Below the pieces are notes generated by a model, which had not been told where the DNA came from, searched no databases, and was given only the letters and a program-made list of their open reading frames with translations. A program made the translations under genes and the position numbers. A stretch of DNA of 64,000 bases from Helichrysum umbraculigerum. Taxonomy: Eukaryota; Streptophyta; Magnoliopsida; Asterales; Asteraceae. The stretch is taken from positions 66,048,559-66,112,558 of the forward strand of contig CATIUR010000001.1 of the NCBI GenBank assembly GCA_949592205.1. Reading direction: 5' to 3'. Shown here in pieces: positions 31,901 to 41,155 of this stretch (positions within the stretch are counted from its first letter, which is position 1; each line of letters opens with the position of its first letter).

Positions 31901-33341
31901 CGGTCTCCCCTTGTAGGACTAAGGTTCCACCGGAGACAAGATGTATGCGAACGAGTTTGTCATGACAGATGATTTCAGCTCGGTGCCTGGATAACCAATC
32001 CATACCGACAATAATATCGAAGCTGCCGATCTCGACAGGGATTAAATCAATGGAAAACGTTTCGTTCGTGAGGTTAAGTGTACAGTTGTGTATGATGCTA
32101 TCAGTCTCAATCAGTTTGCCGTTAGCTAATTCTACAATGTATTTAGCATCTAAGGCAGTGGGAGTAATATCAAGTAAAGGGCTAAATTTCTCAGATATGA
32201 AGCTTCTATCGGCACCGGTATCAAATAACACAGAAGCAGTAAGGTCGTTGAGAAGGAACGTACCCGTCACGACGTTCGGGTCTTGTCTGGCTTCCCCAGC
32301 CTTGATAACGAATGATCTGCCGCGAGCAGGGTTGTTGTTGTTTTTCAGCTTTGGGCAATCTTTCTTGAAATGCCCTGTATTTCCGCACCCAAAGCAGGCC
32401 TTTGGTGCATTAGTGTTGGGGGTAGAAATGTTGGTTCGGCAATCCTTGGCTAGATGCCCGAACCGTTTGCAGTTGGAGCAAGGGCAAGAACCGTCATGGT
32501 GTCGGTTGCATTTGGGACAGTAGGGTCTGCTCCCGCTGTACCCTTTCTTTTCCGAAGTTCCAGATGTATAAGCCTTAATGTACTCAGGCTTTTTGTTGGA
32601 GGTTTGGTTGGATGAGTTGGGGTTACCTTCCCACTTGCGTTTGTTGTTTGCAGATGGGGTTGAAGTTGTACCACGGCGGACAGAATTTGCCGTTAGTTCA
32701 TGGGCCATACGGATGGCGCTCTGAATAGTACCCGGTTTGGAAGAAGTTACCAGGTCTTGGAGTCTCTCAGGAAGACCATCAACAAATTTCTCGATCCTCT
32801 TGTACTCAGGATCGACCATGGTTGGGCACAGAAGTGCCAGTTGGTGGAAACGGTTGGTGTATCCGGTGATGTCATCACCCTGCATCTTGTGGTTCCAGAA
32901 TTCCACTTCTAGTTGTTTCAATTCATCCCTGGGGCAATACTCGCCCCTCAACATCTTCTTCAACTCCTCCCACGGGAGTTGGTAAGCAGTAGCAACACTC
33001 ACAGTCTGGGCATAAGTGTTCCACCAGGTGAGTGCGGTGTCAGTAAAAGTACTAACGGAGAACTTAACCTTATCTCCCTCCGCACAGTTGCAGATAAGAA
33101 ATACAGACTCAACTTTCTCGATCCAGCGTACTAGACCGATAGCTCCCTCAGTACCTACAAAGTTTAGAGGTTTGCAGTTCTGAAAGTCTTTGTATGAACA
33201 GGGTTTAGCAGTAGTGGTTTCAGCGGCATCGCTGTTCCTCGAGGAATTTGGTGGAGTATTCCGAGCCAAGGCTTCAGTAACAGCCTGGGTTATAAGGGAG
33301 GTAATCTGGGCATCGGTGTATGGTCTTGTCTTTGGCGGCAT
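28986..33341 (-). CDS. gag-pol: Tekay-type gag-pol polyprotein (1,451 aa)
   Basis: One open frame from MPPKTRPYTDAQ. Approximate order: gag core 45-215 (FTDTALTWWNTYAQ, EFWNHKMQGDDITGY); zinc region 270-330 with knuckles CSNCKRFGHLAKDC and CFGCGNTGHFKKDC; aspartic protease near 370 (VLFDTGADRSF); RT 560-760 (SKIDLRSGYHQLRV, MPFGLTNAPAVF, VFIDDILIYS); RNase H near 855-980 (VYCDASHQGLG, TDHKSLQHIF, DALSRKE); integrase 1045-1240 with an H2C2 finger (CLTCSKVKAEHQ), first Asp in ISMDFITKLP, second in SIISDRDSRF, and Glu in TDGQSERT; C-terminal chromodomain-like segment from about 1405 (EIMDREVKRLKQSRIP, EFTWERE). It ends EDQM, a few residues short of the usual EDQM-KKYP-type end. All catalytic boxes look intact. 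Confidence 0.95.
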   Translation of the reverse strand: MPPKTRPYTDAQITSLITQAVTEALARNTPPNSSRNSDAAETTTAKPCSYKDFQNCKPLNFVGTEGAIGLVRWIEKVESVFLICNCAEGDKVKFSVSTFTDTALTWWNTYAQTVSVATAYQLPWEELKKMLRGEYCPRDELKQLEVEFWNHKMQGDDITGYTNRFHQLALLCPTMVDPEYKRIEKFVDGLPERLQDLVTSSKPGTIQSAIRMAHELTANSVRRGTTSTPSANNKRKWEGNPNSSNQTSNKKPEYIKAYTSGTSEKKGYSGSRPYCPKCNRHHDGSCPCSNCKRFGHLAKDCRTNISTPNTNAPKACFGCGNTGHFKKDCPKLKNNNNPARGRSFVIKAGEARQDPNVVTGTFLLNDLTASVLFDTGADRSFISEKFSPLLDITPTALDAKYIVELANGKLIETDSIIHNCTLNLTNETFSIDLIPVEIGSFDIIVGMDWLSRHRAEIICHDKLVRIHLVSGGTLVLQGETGRRNLNIVSCLKTRKYLRKGYQAILAHVTEKKSEEKRLEDVPIVRDFPEVFPEDLPGLPPSRQVEFQIELVPGAAPVARAPYRLAPSEMQELSNQLQELLDRGFIRPSSSPWGAPVLFVKKKNGSFRMCIDYRELNKLTIKNRYPLPRIDDLFDQLQGSSVYSKIDLRSGYHQLRVRDNDIPKTAFRTRYGHYEFQVMPFGLTNAPAVFMDLMNWVCKPYLDKFVIVFIDDILIYSRNEQEHAQHLKTILGLLKHEELYAKFSKCEFWIRTVQFLGHVIDSQGIHVDPAKIEAIKGWESPTTPTEVRQFLGLAGYYRRFIENFSRIAVPLTTLTQKDKKFDWTDKQESALQLLKNKLCSAPILSLPEGTDDFVVYCDASHQGLGCVLMQREKVIAYASRQLKIHEKNYTTHDLELGAVVFALKIWRHYLYGTKSTIFTDHKSLQHIFDQKDLNMRQRRWVELLSDYDCEIKYHPGKANVVADALSRKERVKPLRVRALSMTIRNELPAQILTAQHETLNDENLKNEALRGLDKQFEIKPDGTRYFSNRVWLPKFGNMRDLVMAEAHKSRYSIHPGSDKMYHDVKGLYWWPNMKADIALYVSKCLTCSKVKAEHQRPSGLLQQPEIPQWKWEQISMDFITKLPKTSSGCDTIWVIVDRLTKSAHFLAIKETDKMERLTRIYIKEIISRHGVPISIISDRDSRFTSNFWQSLQKSLGTRLDMSTAYHQQTDGQSERTIQTLEDMLRACVVDFGTSWENHLPLCEFSYNNSYHTSIKAAPFEALYGRKCRSPICWTELGDSQLTGPDIIQETTEKIVGIQNRLKTARDRQKSYADVRRKHLEFQVGDKVLLKVAPWKGVIRFGKRGKLNPRYIGPFEILERIGPVAYRLQLPAELSSVHNTFHISNLKKCLSDETLIIPLDEIQIDDKLHFVEEPMEIMDREVKRLKQSRIPIVKVRWNSRRDPEFTWEREDQM

Positions 33342-33617
33342 GATTCTTCAATAAAAGAAATGAAGATACATGAGATTTTGTAGGAACTTGTAATTGTCAC
33401 AGATGTACATGTATAAAAGCAGTAATACATAACATCAACATGGAAAAATGACAATTATTATGAGTTGAAATATCAAGGAATATTTGATGGATAATGCGAG
33501 TTCAAAGGTTACATCCTACAGAGATATTACAAAAGGTGTCGGGAATTGTTACATCCGACTAGTTTATAGAATAGCGCTAGATAGTCATTAGATTACGAGA
33601 CAAAGACTACACTAGTC

Positions 33618-34124
33618 TTAATGTAGATTAATCTGTTCCATCAGCGCAACAAGGCGGTCCACGGTTTCTGCCAGCCTGTTGGTTTGCCTGGCATTGTCTT
33701 CAACTAAGGCCAGTCGTTGTGCTAGTACACGAGAGCGATCCTCAGTCTCCTGTGAACGTTGTTCACATTCCTCTAGTCGGTTTCTTACAAGTTCATCCGC
33801 ACCTAATTCGGCGGTCATTGAGTCCTGAATTATGCTTACAGAAAGGTTGGTATCCTCTTGTTCTCGCTGGAGTTGGGATATGTGATCAAGAGCTTGACGA
33901 AGCAGGTAGGTCATTCGGTGTTGTTCCAGTTCAAGATTTTCGAGTCTTTGCTCCTGACGGCGGAATTGGGTAGCCAACACTGGCAACGTGAGATGTGCCG
34001 AGTCCTGAGAGTTATGAACAGGATAGGGGCTGTTTCGAGGCGACCTTGTGTTCCTCCTGGCTACTCGTGGGTTCCGTGACCCATGTGAGTGAGAGTGTGA
34101 CGGATTAGGTGGTATGTTTGCCAT
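33618..34124 (-). CDS. Accessory coiled-coil ORF upstream of gag (168 aa)
   Basis: Lies between the PBS and gag, on the same strand and about 280 bp upstream of the gag ATG. The N-terminal 50 residues are Ser/Arg/Pro-rich and basic (HGSRNPRVARRNTRSPRNSP). From about residue 50 to the end it is a strongly heptad-like, Glu/Gln/Arg/Leu-rich helix (FRRQEQRLENLELEQHR, RLALVEDNARQTNRLAETV). No catalytic or zinc motif. An intact frame in a young element suggests selection, but 168 codons alone do not prove it. It could assist RNA binding or particle assembly, or act through translation of the leader. Confidence 0.55.
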   Translation of the reverse strand: MANIPPNPSHSHSHGSRNPRVARRNTRSPRNSPYPVHNSQDSAHLTLPVLATQFRRQEQRLENLELEQHRMTYLLRQALDHISQLQREQEDTNLSVSIIQDSMTAELGADELVRNRLEECEQRSQETEDRSRVLAQRLALVEDNARQTNRLAETVDRLVALMEQINLH

Positions 34125-34430
34125 TCCTGTGGCAGTGTGTAAGTAAGACGAGGCTAATATATATATACATATATCATATCCAGCCTAGTGTCTAGCACGT
34201 ATCAAGTAATGGTCCGGTTCTCTCGTGGTCAGAGTCAACTAACGCATTCCTGTTCAACATAACCATTTCAGACCTCACATCATCTTTCCTTAATTGTACA
34301 TAGTTGATCAGGCTATGTTAAATTAAAGTCATATGATGTAATTCCTGAACCAATCATGCCTAGTAAGGAAATACTGCCTAACGGTCATAGTCTAGGCCCA
34401 CTAAATGCAACCTAGTTCACTATAACCTTA

Positions 34431-34443
34431 GGCTCTGATACCA
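34431..34443 (-). other. Primer-binding site, initiator tRNA-Met
   Basis: Minus-strand TGGTATCAGAGCC lies three bases inside the 5' LTR edge at 34447. Confidence 0.93.
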
Positions 34444-34768
34444 ATCTGTAACACCCCCGAAATTCACTGTTTTGCGGAAGCATAGTTTGGGGTGTTACTA
34501 ATCAAATATCACAGCACAAAGATAAAGTAAACGACATCTATATGCAACGTTTGTAAATTAGTTACATTCCATAGATATATTGTTTGAAAACTTAGTGTTT
34601 TCGTATACAAAAATGTAGTTTCCATAGAGTCCGCGCGTGTAGCGGGAGATTCTATTACATAATCAAAATATACAAAAGATAATGCTAAGAATCTCCGATA
34701 ATGCAGTTGTGTTGAAATCATGCGACTCTAGCTAAAAATCCTGGAGTAATCCTACTCCATCCGAGTAC

Positions 34769-36040
34769 CTGAGAAAACATGCTAAAAAGTGTCAACCAAA
34801 AGGTTGGTGAATCTCACAGGTTTGTAAATAATATCGGCTTTGAACACGAGATTTCATTAGTAATGCCCGTAGAAGTAAAATCAGCCATTGCAATCCAGCA
34901 ATCGTAAAATCAGTATTTGCAATCCAGCAAATGTAAATAAGTAAGTTTATACCGTTGCCATGAGGCTCATAATCGAAGCTTAACCCGTAAGTAATAAGTT
35001 TGCTCCCGTGACATGCTCGTAGTTGAGCAAGCATCAGTAACGAATAAGTAGTCACCCGTTTCTACGTGTAAATCAGTACGTGGCAGCGCTACTGCCCCGG
35101 GTGGGGAGGGTCATTTCCCTAATGGATCCATTAACTAGTGTTCGCGCTTAAGTTCATAACTAACGATATATGATGGAGAGACTTCTGTTTGTAAGTAAAC
35201 TCATGCAATTCCGTTTGGTATAGTAAACAGTTTAGTACTTGTGTCCAAGGAAAAGTAGTAGCATGTTTCTCCCCCAATAAGATAAAACAGTAAAAGTGGG
35301 GCCGTAAGACTCACCTGAGTCTGGTAATAAGCCGTAGCAAATAGCAAGTAGTAAATATAGCAAGTAGGTTCTCCGAACCCGTAACCTTCAAATGCCTATT
35401 CATATGAAGTTATGTAAGTATGCGTCTCTCGAGACGTTTTGTTTAGTTGTACACAACTAGTATAGCCAATGTTTGTCCGTATGTTTGTAATTGTTCGTTT
35501 GTTGAAAAACATGTTTGGGCACGTTGGTGACGGTTTGTAGCAAAATTTCTAAAATGTTGACTTTGCTACAGTAAATTTTGACTTTAAAATTTTGGTTTTC
35601 TGTGTTTTTGCGACACAATCTGCGACACTAAAGTTTGGTATGCGACACAGTGGTTGTGTCGCATAGGAATGCGACACAAGAGCCCTGCGACACAGTGATT
35701 GTGTCGCAAAAGCTTGCGATGTTAAATCAATAGCGACATAAGGGTTGTGTCGTATAATGTTTACGACACAAAGGTACGACACAGAGTACGACATAAAATA
35801 CGACACAACATGGTTTATGCGACATAGTATGCGACACAAACGTTGTGTCGCAAAGATGAACATCAGTCCAGAAACTTTCGGGTTTCGTGATTTTCCGACC
35901 AAAAACGCAAATCTAACCCATTTTTGAGCTATAAAATCGTGTATTCTTCATGTATTAGGTTATATCTAAGTTGTGTACACATCAAAACATCAAAACATTA
36001 CACCAAATTGAATAGATCTAAGATTTTAGAAATTTCTTAC
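34769..36040 (-). other. Putative LTR-encoded intron of the Tekay-type element
   Basis: GTAAGA donor and TTTTCTCAG|GTACTCGG acceptor inside the 5' LTR, with the hairpin cluster between. An additional donor at 35314 allows two introns with a short exon. The arrangement matches two other LTR families in the window. Inferred only. Confidence 0.4.
35610..35853. repeat. GCGACACA/TGTGTCGC hairpin cluster (5' LTR copy)
   Basis: Same array as 27742-27985. The arms are preserved despite nearby LTR substitutions. Confidence 0.88.
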
Positions 36041-36765
36041 TTTTGCAAATCGAGCTAAATGGAGGATGAGATGATGAAAACGATCTTGATATTCTTGTTC
36101 CACTCGTGTTGGTGATTCCGAATATGTAATTTTCGTGGGTCGGTTTGTATTCCGAAAATTTGGTGTGGATTTGGTTGAGAGTGTTTGGAAGATGTGTGTG
36201 TGTTTGAAATGGTGAAAATGAAAGAATGGGAGGAGGGGTTGGTTGGGGTTGGCTGATCCAAAGGGGGAGGGAGGGGAAAACGCTCCCTAAAACTCAGTGT
36301 TTACACCGTGTCCTAATCGTTTAATCCTTTGTTTTTAGTATTTTAACCAAACCGTTATATTTTAAAATGTAACTGGAATATTTAAATAAAAATACTTTGA
36401 AATTAATAATAAAACATTTGTCGAAGTATTTAAATTATTAATTCGCGTTTAATACGTTTTGTTGCATTATTTAAAATGTCGTCGCGATAATATATAAATA
36501 GTGTTCGTTCAATTGCGTATTTAATATAACAAAATACGTTCTCATTATTTAAGTAAATTTCTGTCACCAACGTCCAAGTAAACTGTGTCGGACTCCGTCC
36601 GGTTAATTCGTACGATTCATCCAAATCGCGTAAGTACACACATATATATATAAATCACCTTATATATATACAAATAGAGCCTGTAATTAGTCCTATTACA
36701 TACTAATTACAACTAGTTACAAACAATTTGACATAATTAATTATCCTAATTATGCAGGTGTTACA

Positions 36766-37797
36766 ATATTTGACTCATATATTGCTAACAGAATACATAG
36801 AATTAACTTTTGAAACATGATCAGGCATCTCAATTTCAAAAATACCATCACAAGGAATAGCATTAAAATAATGAACATCATTTTAAGAAATTGAAATACC
36901 ATAATCATTGAAAACATTGATAAATCCGTTATCTTTCAAAAGTGAAACTGAAACAACACCTCTAGTAATAGCAGGTGCATAATGACAATTGTCTAATACA
37001 ATAACTAAGCCCGAAGACAAAACTAAGTCAAAACTTCAATTGGCATTACTGCTTCACTTACACCATGTACAAGCAGAGTGCCTTATGTTTCAGTTTCTTC
37101 TTTCCTCTAGATTCCTATAGGGTATTACAAATGTGAGTACCACAACTAGTATCATATATCTAGGAATTTAATTTCAAGAAAGAATATAATTCTATTGTGA
37201 AGATACTAGAAGGTCCGATCGAGCCGGCTAGCGTCTTCTTCTTATTCATCAACTCAGCAAGAAAGGCAGGACAATTCCTTTTCTAGTGTCACACAGTGTT
37301 GACATGCCTCATTTTTTTCCAGATGCTCTTTCATAGCTGAAGGGGTTTTCTTAGGATTAGGGACAAAAGCACATTGCTTTCCCTTGACATTTCTCGTAGC
37401 ATTTCCCTTAGTTTGCGGTTTCTATCTTTCTGGAGCTTTCCACTCTTAATCGCAAGGATTTGTGGAGTAGCCGACTTTAGCTCTGTAATCATATCAAACG
37501 GACTATGATTTTCAAATTGGTTTTGAAGTTCGGGAGTCATGATGCCGAGTATCAAACAAAAGCAACTTCATTATGACGATCATAAATAGCATTTCATACT
37601 GCTAATTCCTCAACAGGAGTAGTAGCAGTATTAGGAACAAGTCTCATCGACTGTTCAATGACTTCTGTTTTCCTTTCAACACGAAGGACAATCCTTAGTT
37701 GACAAAACCAATCATTGAAATTAATTCTAGAAAGTTTTACTTTTTCTAGCATTTGCCTGAAAGCCGAATAATTCAAGTTCGGTGCAGGATTTGCCAT
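36766..37797 (-). pseudogene. gag: Copia gag and protease-side remnant
   Basis: The minus-strand ATG at 37797 starts MANPAPNLNYSAFRQMLEKV, followed by the Copia gag core (INFNDWFCQLRIVLRVE). After a frame change it continues as LGIMTPELQNQFENHSPFDM. A damaged CCHC-like segment lies near 37270-37320 (CQHCVTLEKELSCL, His displaced). Protease-linker sequence follows to the Tekay insertion. Multiple frame changes and deletions. Confidence 0.85.
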
Positions 37798-39609
37798 CTA
37801 CAACTAGATAAAAGTTCAAATTTAGTATTTTCGATAATACATCCTTAAAGAAAATCAAATACCCTAATGTTTATATATACATATAAACAATTAATTTTCT
37901 TAAGGCTAGGATCCTACTTGACATACCACTATCACATCAGTTGATCTGCTAGTAATGATGGTACTCAAAAGGTAAGTGACGATCAATAATTGCATTACAA
38001 GTGCAATTCCTAGAATTATAGGACTTATAAATAAACTTATGAAGCAAGCATAAGTGAATTTGTAAACATGTTTCGTCCCATCTTTTGCCACGGGCTTAAG
38101 GATCTCACCGCTTAACTCGTTTTAAGTCGTCCAATTAAGAACTATAAATAGTCCACCACCGTCTCACGATGAGTGGTAATTTACCTTGGGATTGCAATTT
38201 ACCTACGTCTCACGCAGAGTAAAAAGCAACTGCAAATGTTCTTACGATTGGATGGCAATGACTTAAGTTTAAATGGGTAATTTATTTGATAATATGTATC
38301 AAATATGTACGAAGAAGCATGCACACATCTTCGTATCATAGGTTTTAATAAAAACATTCTTCAATTAAGTTATGTGCGTCAAGATGTCTAATTTAATATT
38401 CATATTAAATTAAAGATTGCACTTTTATTAAAATTGACGATTCAACATGTTTTAAACCTTTTCGGCCATGTACAAGAGAGGCCATGAAGAGGCCAGAGGA
38501 GGGGCTAAGATCTTTTCATCGTTTTATCCAACCCGTCATCTAGGCACCAAGCCGAAGATACCTCTCCTATACAAGCTCCTAGTCGTGGTTTAAAACAAAT
38601 TATTAACTTGCAAATCTCGTCGTGGGAGAAAATTACGGTATGTGAACCCAACCCGAGTTGACAATAAGATTTGCAAGAAAATAATAAATCTTATTTCATA
38701 GTTATTAGTCAAGTTTAATTTTATTTTCTAAAAACAATTTTGCATCACAAGTCAACAATTGGCAAATAATTAAACTAAACTAATCGACTAGCTTAAGGGG
38801 CATTGATCATATGGCCACTATGTTTTAGTATGTGTCATTTAAACTACTAAAACTATTAAACAATTAACAATTAATTTTCATGCAACTTTTGGTGGGTGGA
38901 ACCCTAAAGCATGGCAAATTAGGGATATGTAATCCTTGTCAATTAAAAAAATTTAAACAAGTAACACAAAATCACACTAATCAATTTTTAAGCATGTCAT
39001 CTCAAGTAACAATTAATACTAACTAGCATATCAATATATCAAAGTGATATCCATGACAAATTATGCATGAATTTCATGGATACCCTTTATTTAACTAACT
39101 AAAAATATATTAATAATAACAAAACAATTTACATTAAACATGTTATTATTTATGTTAAACATCAGTAAGTGGGATTTAAAACAAAACCAAACAAGAAGTA
39201 AAGTTTTTTTTTTTTTTTTTTTTTTTTTTAAATACATGTTTGTTGCCATCTGTTTGTACTTGCAAATCTCCAAACAAGATTTTTTTTTTTCTTCTCTATG
39301 TTTGCCGACTTGGGCCTCACAAGACCAAAATATAATATATATATATATTTTTTATTTTTTCTCTTGTTGTCAGACTTATCCCCACAAACCAAAACATATA
39401 CGGAGTATATTTTTTTCTCTTGTTCGTACTTATCCCCACAAACCAAAAAATATATAGACATTTTTTTTTTCTTCGTCGAACAAACATATACTCTCAAAAC
39501 AAAAAAATTTCCTTTTTGTGTTAGTCAAACCAAACAACAATATCCCCACAAAATTTTGATGTCGAACTATCTAACTAATTACAAAATATACGTGTGGCTC
39601 TGATACCAC
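37798..39609 (-). other. Copia 5' leader with PBS; AT-rich, poly-T tracts
   Basis: Non-coding. PBS TGGTATCAGAGCC on the minus strand at 39596-39608. The segment 37800-39200 is homologous, in inverted orientation, to 41600-42900 of the small Copia derivative. A (T)n run at about 39205-39230 and the repeated phrase CTTATCCCCACAAACCAAAA (near 39380 and 39430) explain the short ORFs there. Confidence 0.8.
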
Positions 39610-40253
39610 TGTTAGAATATAGCAAATAACTATAACAAATTGTCATACAATTGCGGAAGCGAATAAACACGTATTTATAATTAGTTAAGATAGAAAACGT
39701 GTACCTTTTAGCTAGCTCCAAATAATCGTTTAGTAAAACGAATAGGTTTCACTAATGGTAAAACCCGCTAGGGTTGCACGCACACCACCTTCACAACACG
39801 ATAACGATGCTAGTCGAACTACACAAGTTATAATAAACTAAAAACTTTGTCTATGCTTTTCCTTTCTTTTGAACGAAAAAGTCAAACAAAATAAAACCAT
39901 TTGGTTTTCTTAGTCGACGGCTCAAAAGGGAGGACAAAAAGGGAGTTTAATTATTAGGGTATTGTATGTGTATTCGGATACCAATAACCCTAACTTAACC
40001 TTGTATTTATAGGTTTTAATTAAGTATTTGAGTTGTATATGGAGACCTAAAAACTGGCCCATATAAAACCCAATACAAACCCAATACAAGTTTTATTCAC
40101 TTAACATTTAAGTCCCTCAAGTTTAGTTTATATTAAATGTGTATAATAATTAATATATTATTAATTATTAATCGTGTCTAAATGATTAAGTGCGCGCCCC
40201 CATAGGCTCATTAATTTCCGGACATGCTTAAGTCGTGTACATATATACCAACA
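39610..40253 (-). repeat. Copia 5' LTR
   Basis: Pairs with 10345-10989. It adjoins the PBS and so is the 5' LTR of the minus-strand element. Confidence 0.93.
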
Positions 40254-40377
40254 CCTTCGAGGAGTGTAGGCGCAATAATTTTCAAAAGTTAGAATTTGGT
40301 TTTATTAGTCAGCCGTATATTGTATATCACATACCCATCCCCACAACTTTGGGAGGTTAGACAAAACCTCTTGTTAC

Positions 40378-40444
40378 TTAAAAGTAGGCAGGGTCAAGAC
40401 CATGCCCATTAATAGAAATCCCTCCCATAGAGGCAATAAACTTG
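40378..40444 (-). pseudogene. Host terminal exon, 3' piece, with stop and 3' UTR
   Basis: Joined on the minus strand to the TSD at 43751-43758 and to 44285-44324, after removing two insertions, this gives a 115-nt exon: 1 nt, 37 codons and TAA (40378-40380). The piece here encodes KFIASMGG and ends GLDPAYF. The DNA from 40254 to 40377 would be 3' UTR, with AATAAA on the minus strand (40301-40306). I do not recognise the protein. Confidence 0.6.
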
Positions 40445-41155
40445 TGTTGGGAAATGACCACGTCAAATAAACGCATGTCCGAAAACGTTTAAGCCTACGG
40501 GGTCACACGCGTTAACACGTAGATACCGCTTATTTAACCAAGTTAAGTTAACTGTAATAACTAGTTGAGTTATTAGTTAATATGTGATAATTTAGTAAAT
40601 GTTATTAAATTATAGTGTTCAAGGTGAAAGTTATTATGACTAAACTGTTACTTCTAATTACTTAAAGGGTTTATAATTAATTAATAATAAAATGTTATTA
40701 TTATTTAATTATAAAAGGATTATATATATTAATATAATAACCATGTATATATATAACCTTGAGAATGATTATTAATGAATCAATCCCTTTTCTTGGCCTA
40801 TACGTACGAATCAAGAATTAAAAAAAAAAACCACCGACCCTTTTCTTTGTTTTCTTTTCGATCGTCGAATGAAAGAAAATCCCAAAGTGGGTTTGTGTTT
40901 GTTTTTATCGATAAACACAAAAGGTGTTTTTAATTAATCGGTTAATTGAACTAACATTCGGGTGGTTATCAACGACGTGTTGTGTGTGCGATCGTAGAGG
41001 GTTTTACCATTAGTGAAACCTATTCGTTTAATAAACGATTATTTGGAGCTAGCTAAAAGGTACACGTTTTCTATCTTAACTAATTATAAATACGTGTTTA
41101 TTCACTTCCGCAATTGTATGACAATTTGTTTATATCTGTATGCTATACTCTAACA
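40445..41155 (+). repeat. 5' LTR of the small Copia derivative
   Basis: 711 bp. Its 3' third matches the large Copia LTR closely (GGAGCTAGCTAAAAGGTACA). Confidence 0.95.

Larger units (their letters stand above)
26580..36765 (-). mobile_element. Complete Tekay-type chromovirus (Ty3/Gypsy), apparently recent
   Basis: Two 2,319-bp LTRs (TGTAACACCCCC...TGTTACA on the plus strand), perfect TSD ATATT (26575-26579 and 36766-36770), tRNA-iMet PBS, polypurine tract, and an uninterrupted gag-pol frame. I counted about 14 LTR mismatches by eye (about 0.6 %). It has an extra coiled-coil ORF between PBS and gag. It is the only element here with a full set of replication enzymes. It interrupts the Copia between integrase and protease/gag. 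Confidence 0.96.
34447..36765 (-). repeat. 5' LTR of the Tekay-type element
   Basis: Near-identical to 26580-28898. On the minus strand, a leader with CCATTTCAAACACACACAC is followed by donor-like CAAAA|GTAAGA (GT at 36040-36039), the hairpin cluster (35853-35610), a conserved CAGACTCAG|GTGAGTCT block (GT at 35314-35313), and acceptor-like TTTTCTCAG at 34769. Confidence 0.95.
10345..40253 (-). mobile_element. Ty1/Copia element, decayed, expanded by two nested insertions
   Basis: Two LTRs of 645 and 644 bp (TGTTAGAATATAG...ACCAACA) bracket gag, integrase, RT and RNase H remnants on the minus strand. With the nested elements removed the element is about 7.5 kb. Flanks are CCTTG on the left and CCTTC on the right, a 4/5 match to a TSD. 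By eye I count roughly seven LTR differences. The PBS (39596-39608) matches initiator tRNA-Met, and the polypurine tract is CAAGTGGGAGC. Several frameshifts kill the polyprotein. Confidence 0.9.

Noticed and set aside
28941..32985. Many plus-strand ORFs opposite gag-pol (for example 31969-32523)
   Set aside because: Antisense shadows of the intact minus-strand polyprotein.
39091..39603. Several ORFs on both strands near the poly-T tract
   Set aside because: Homopolymer-driven (FFFFF/KKKKK) frames in the Copia leader.
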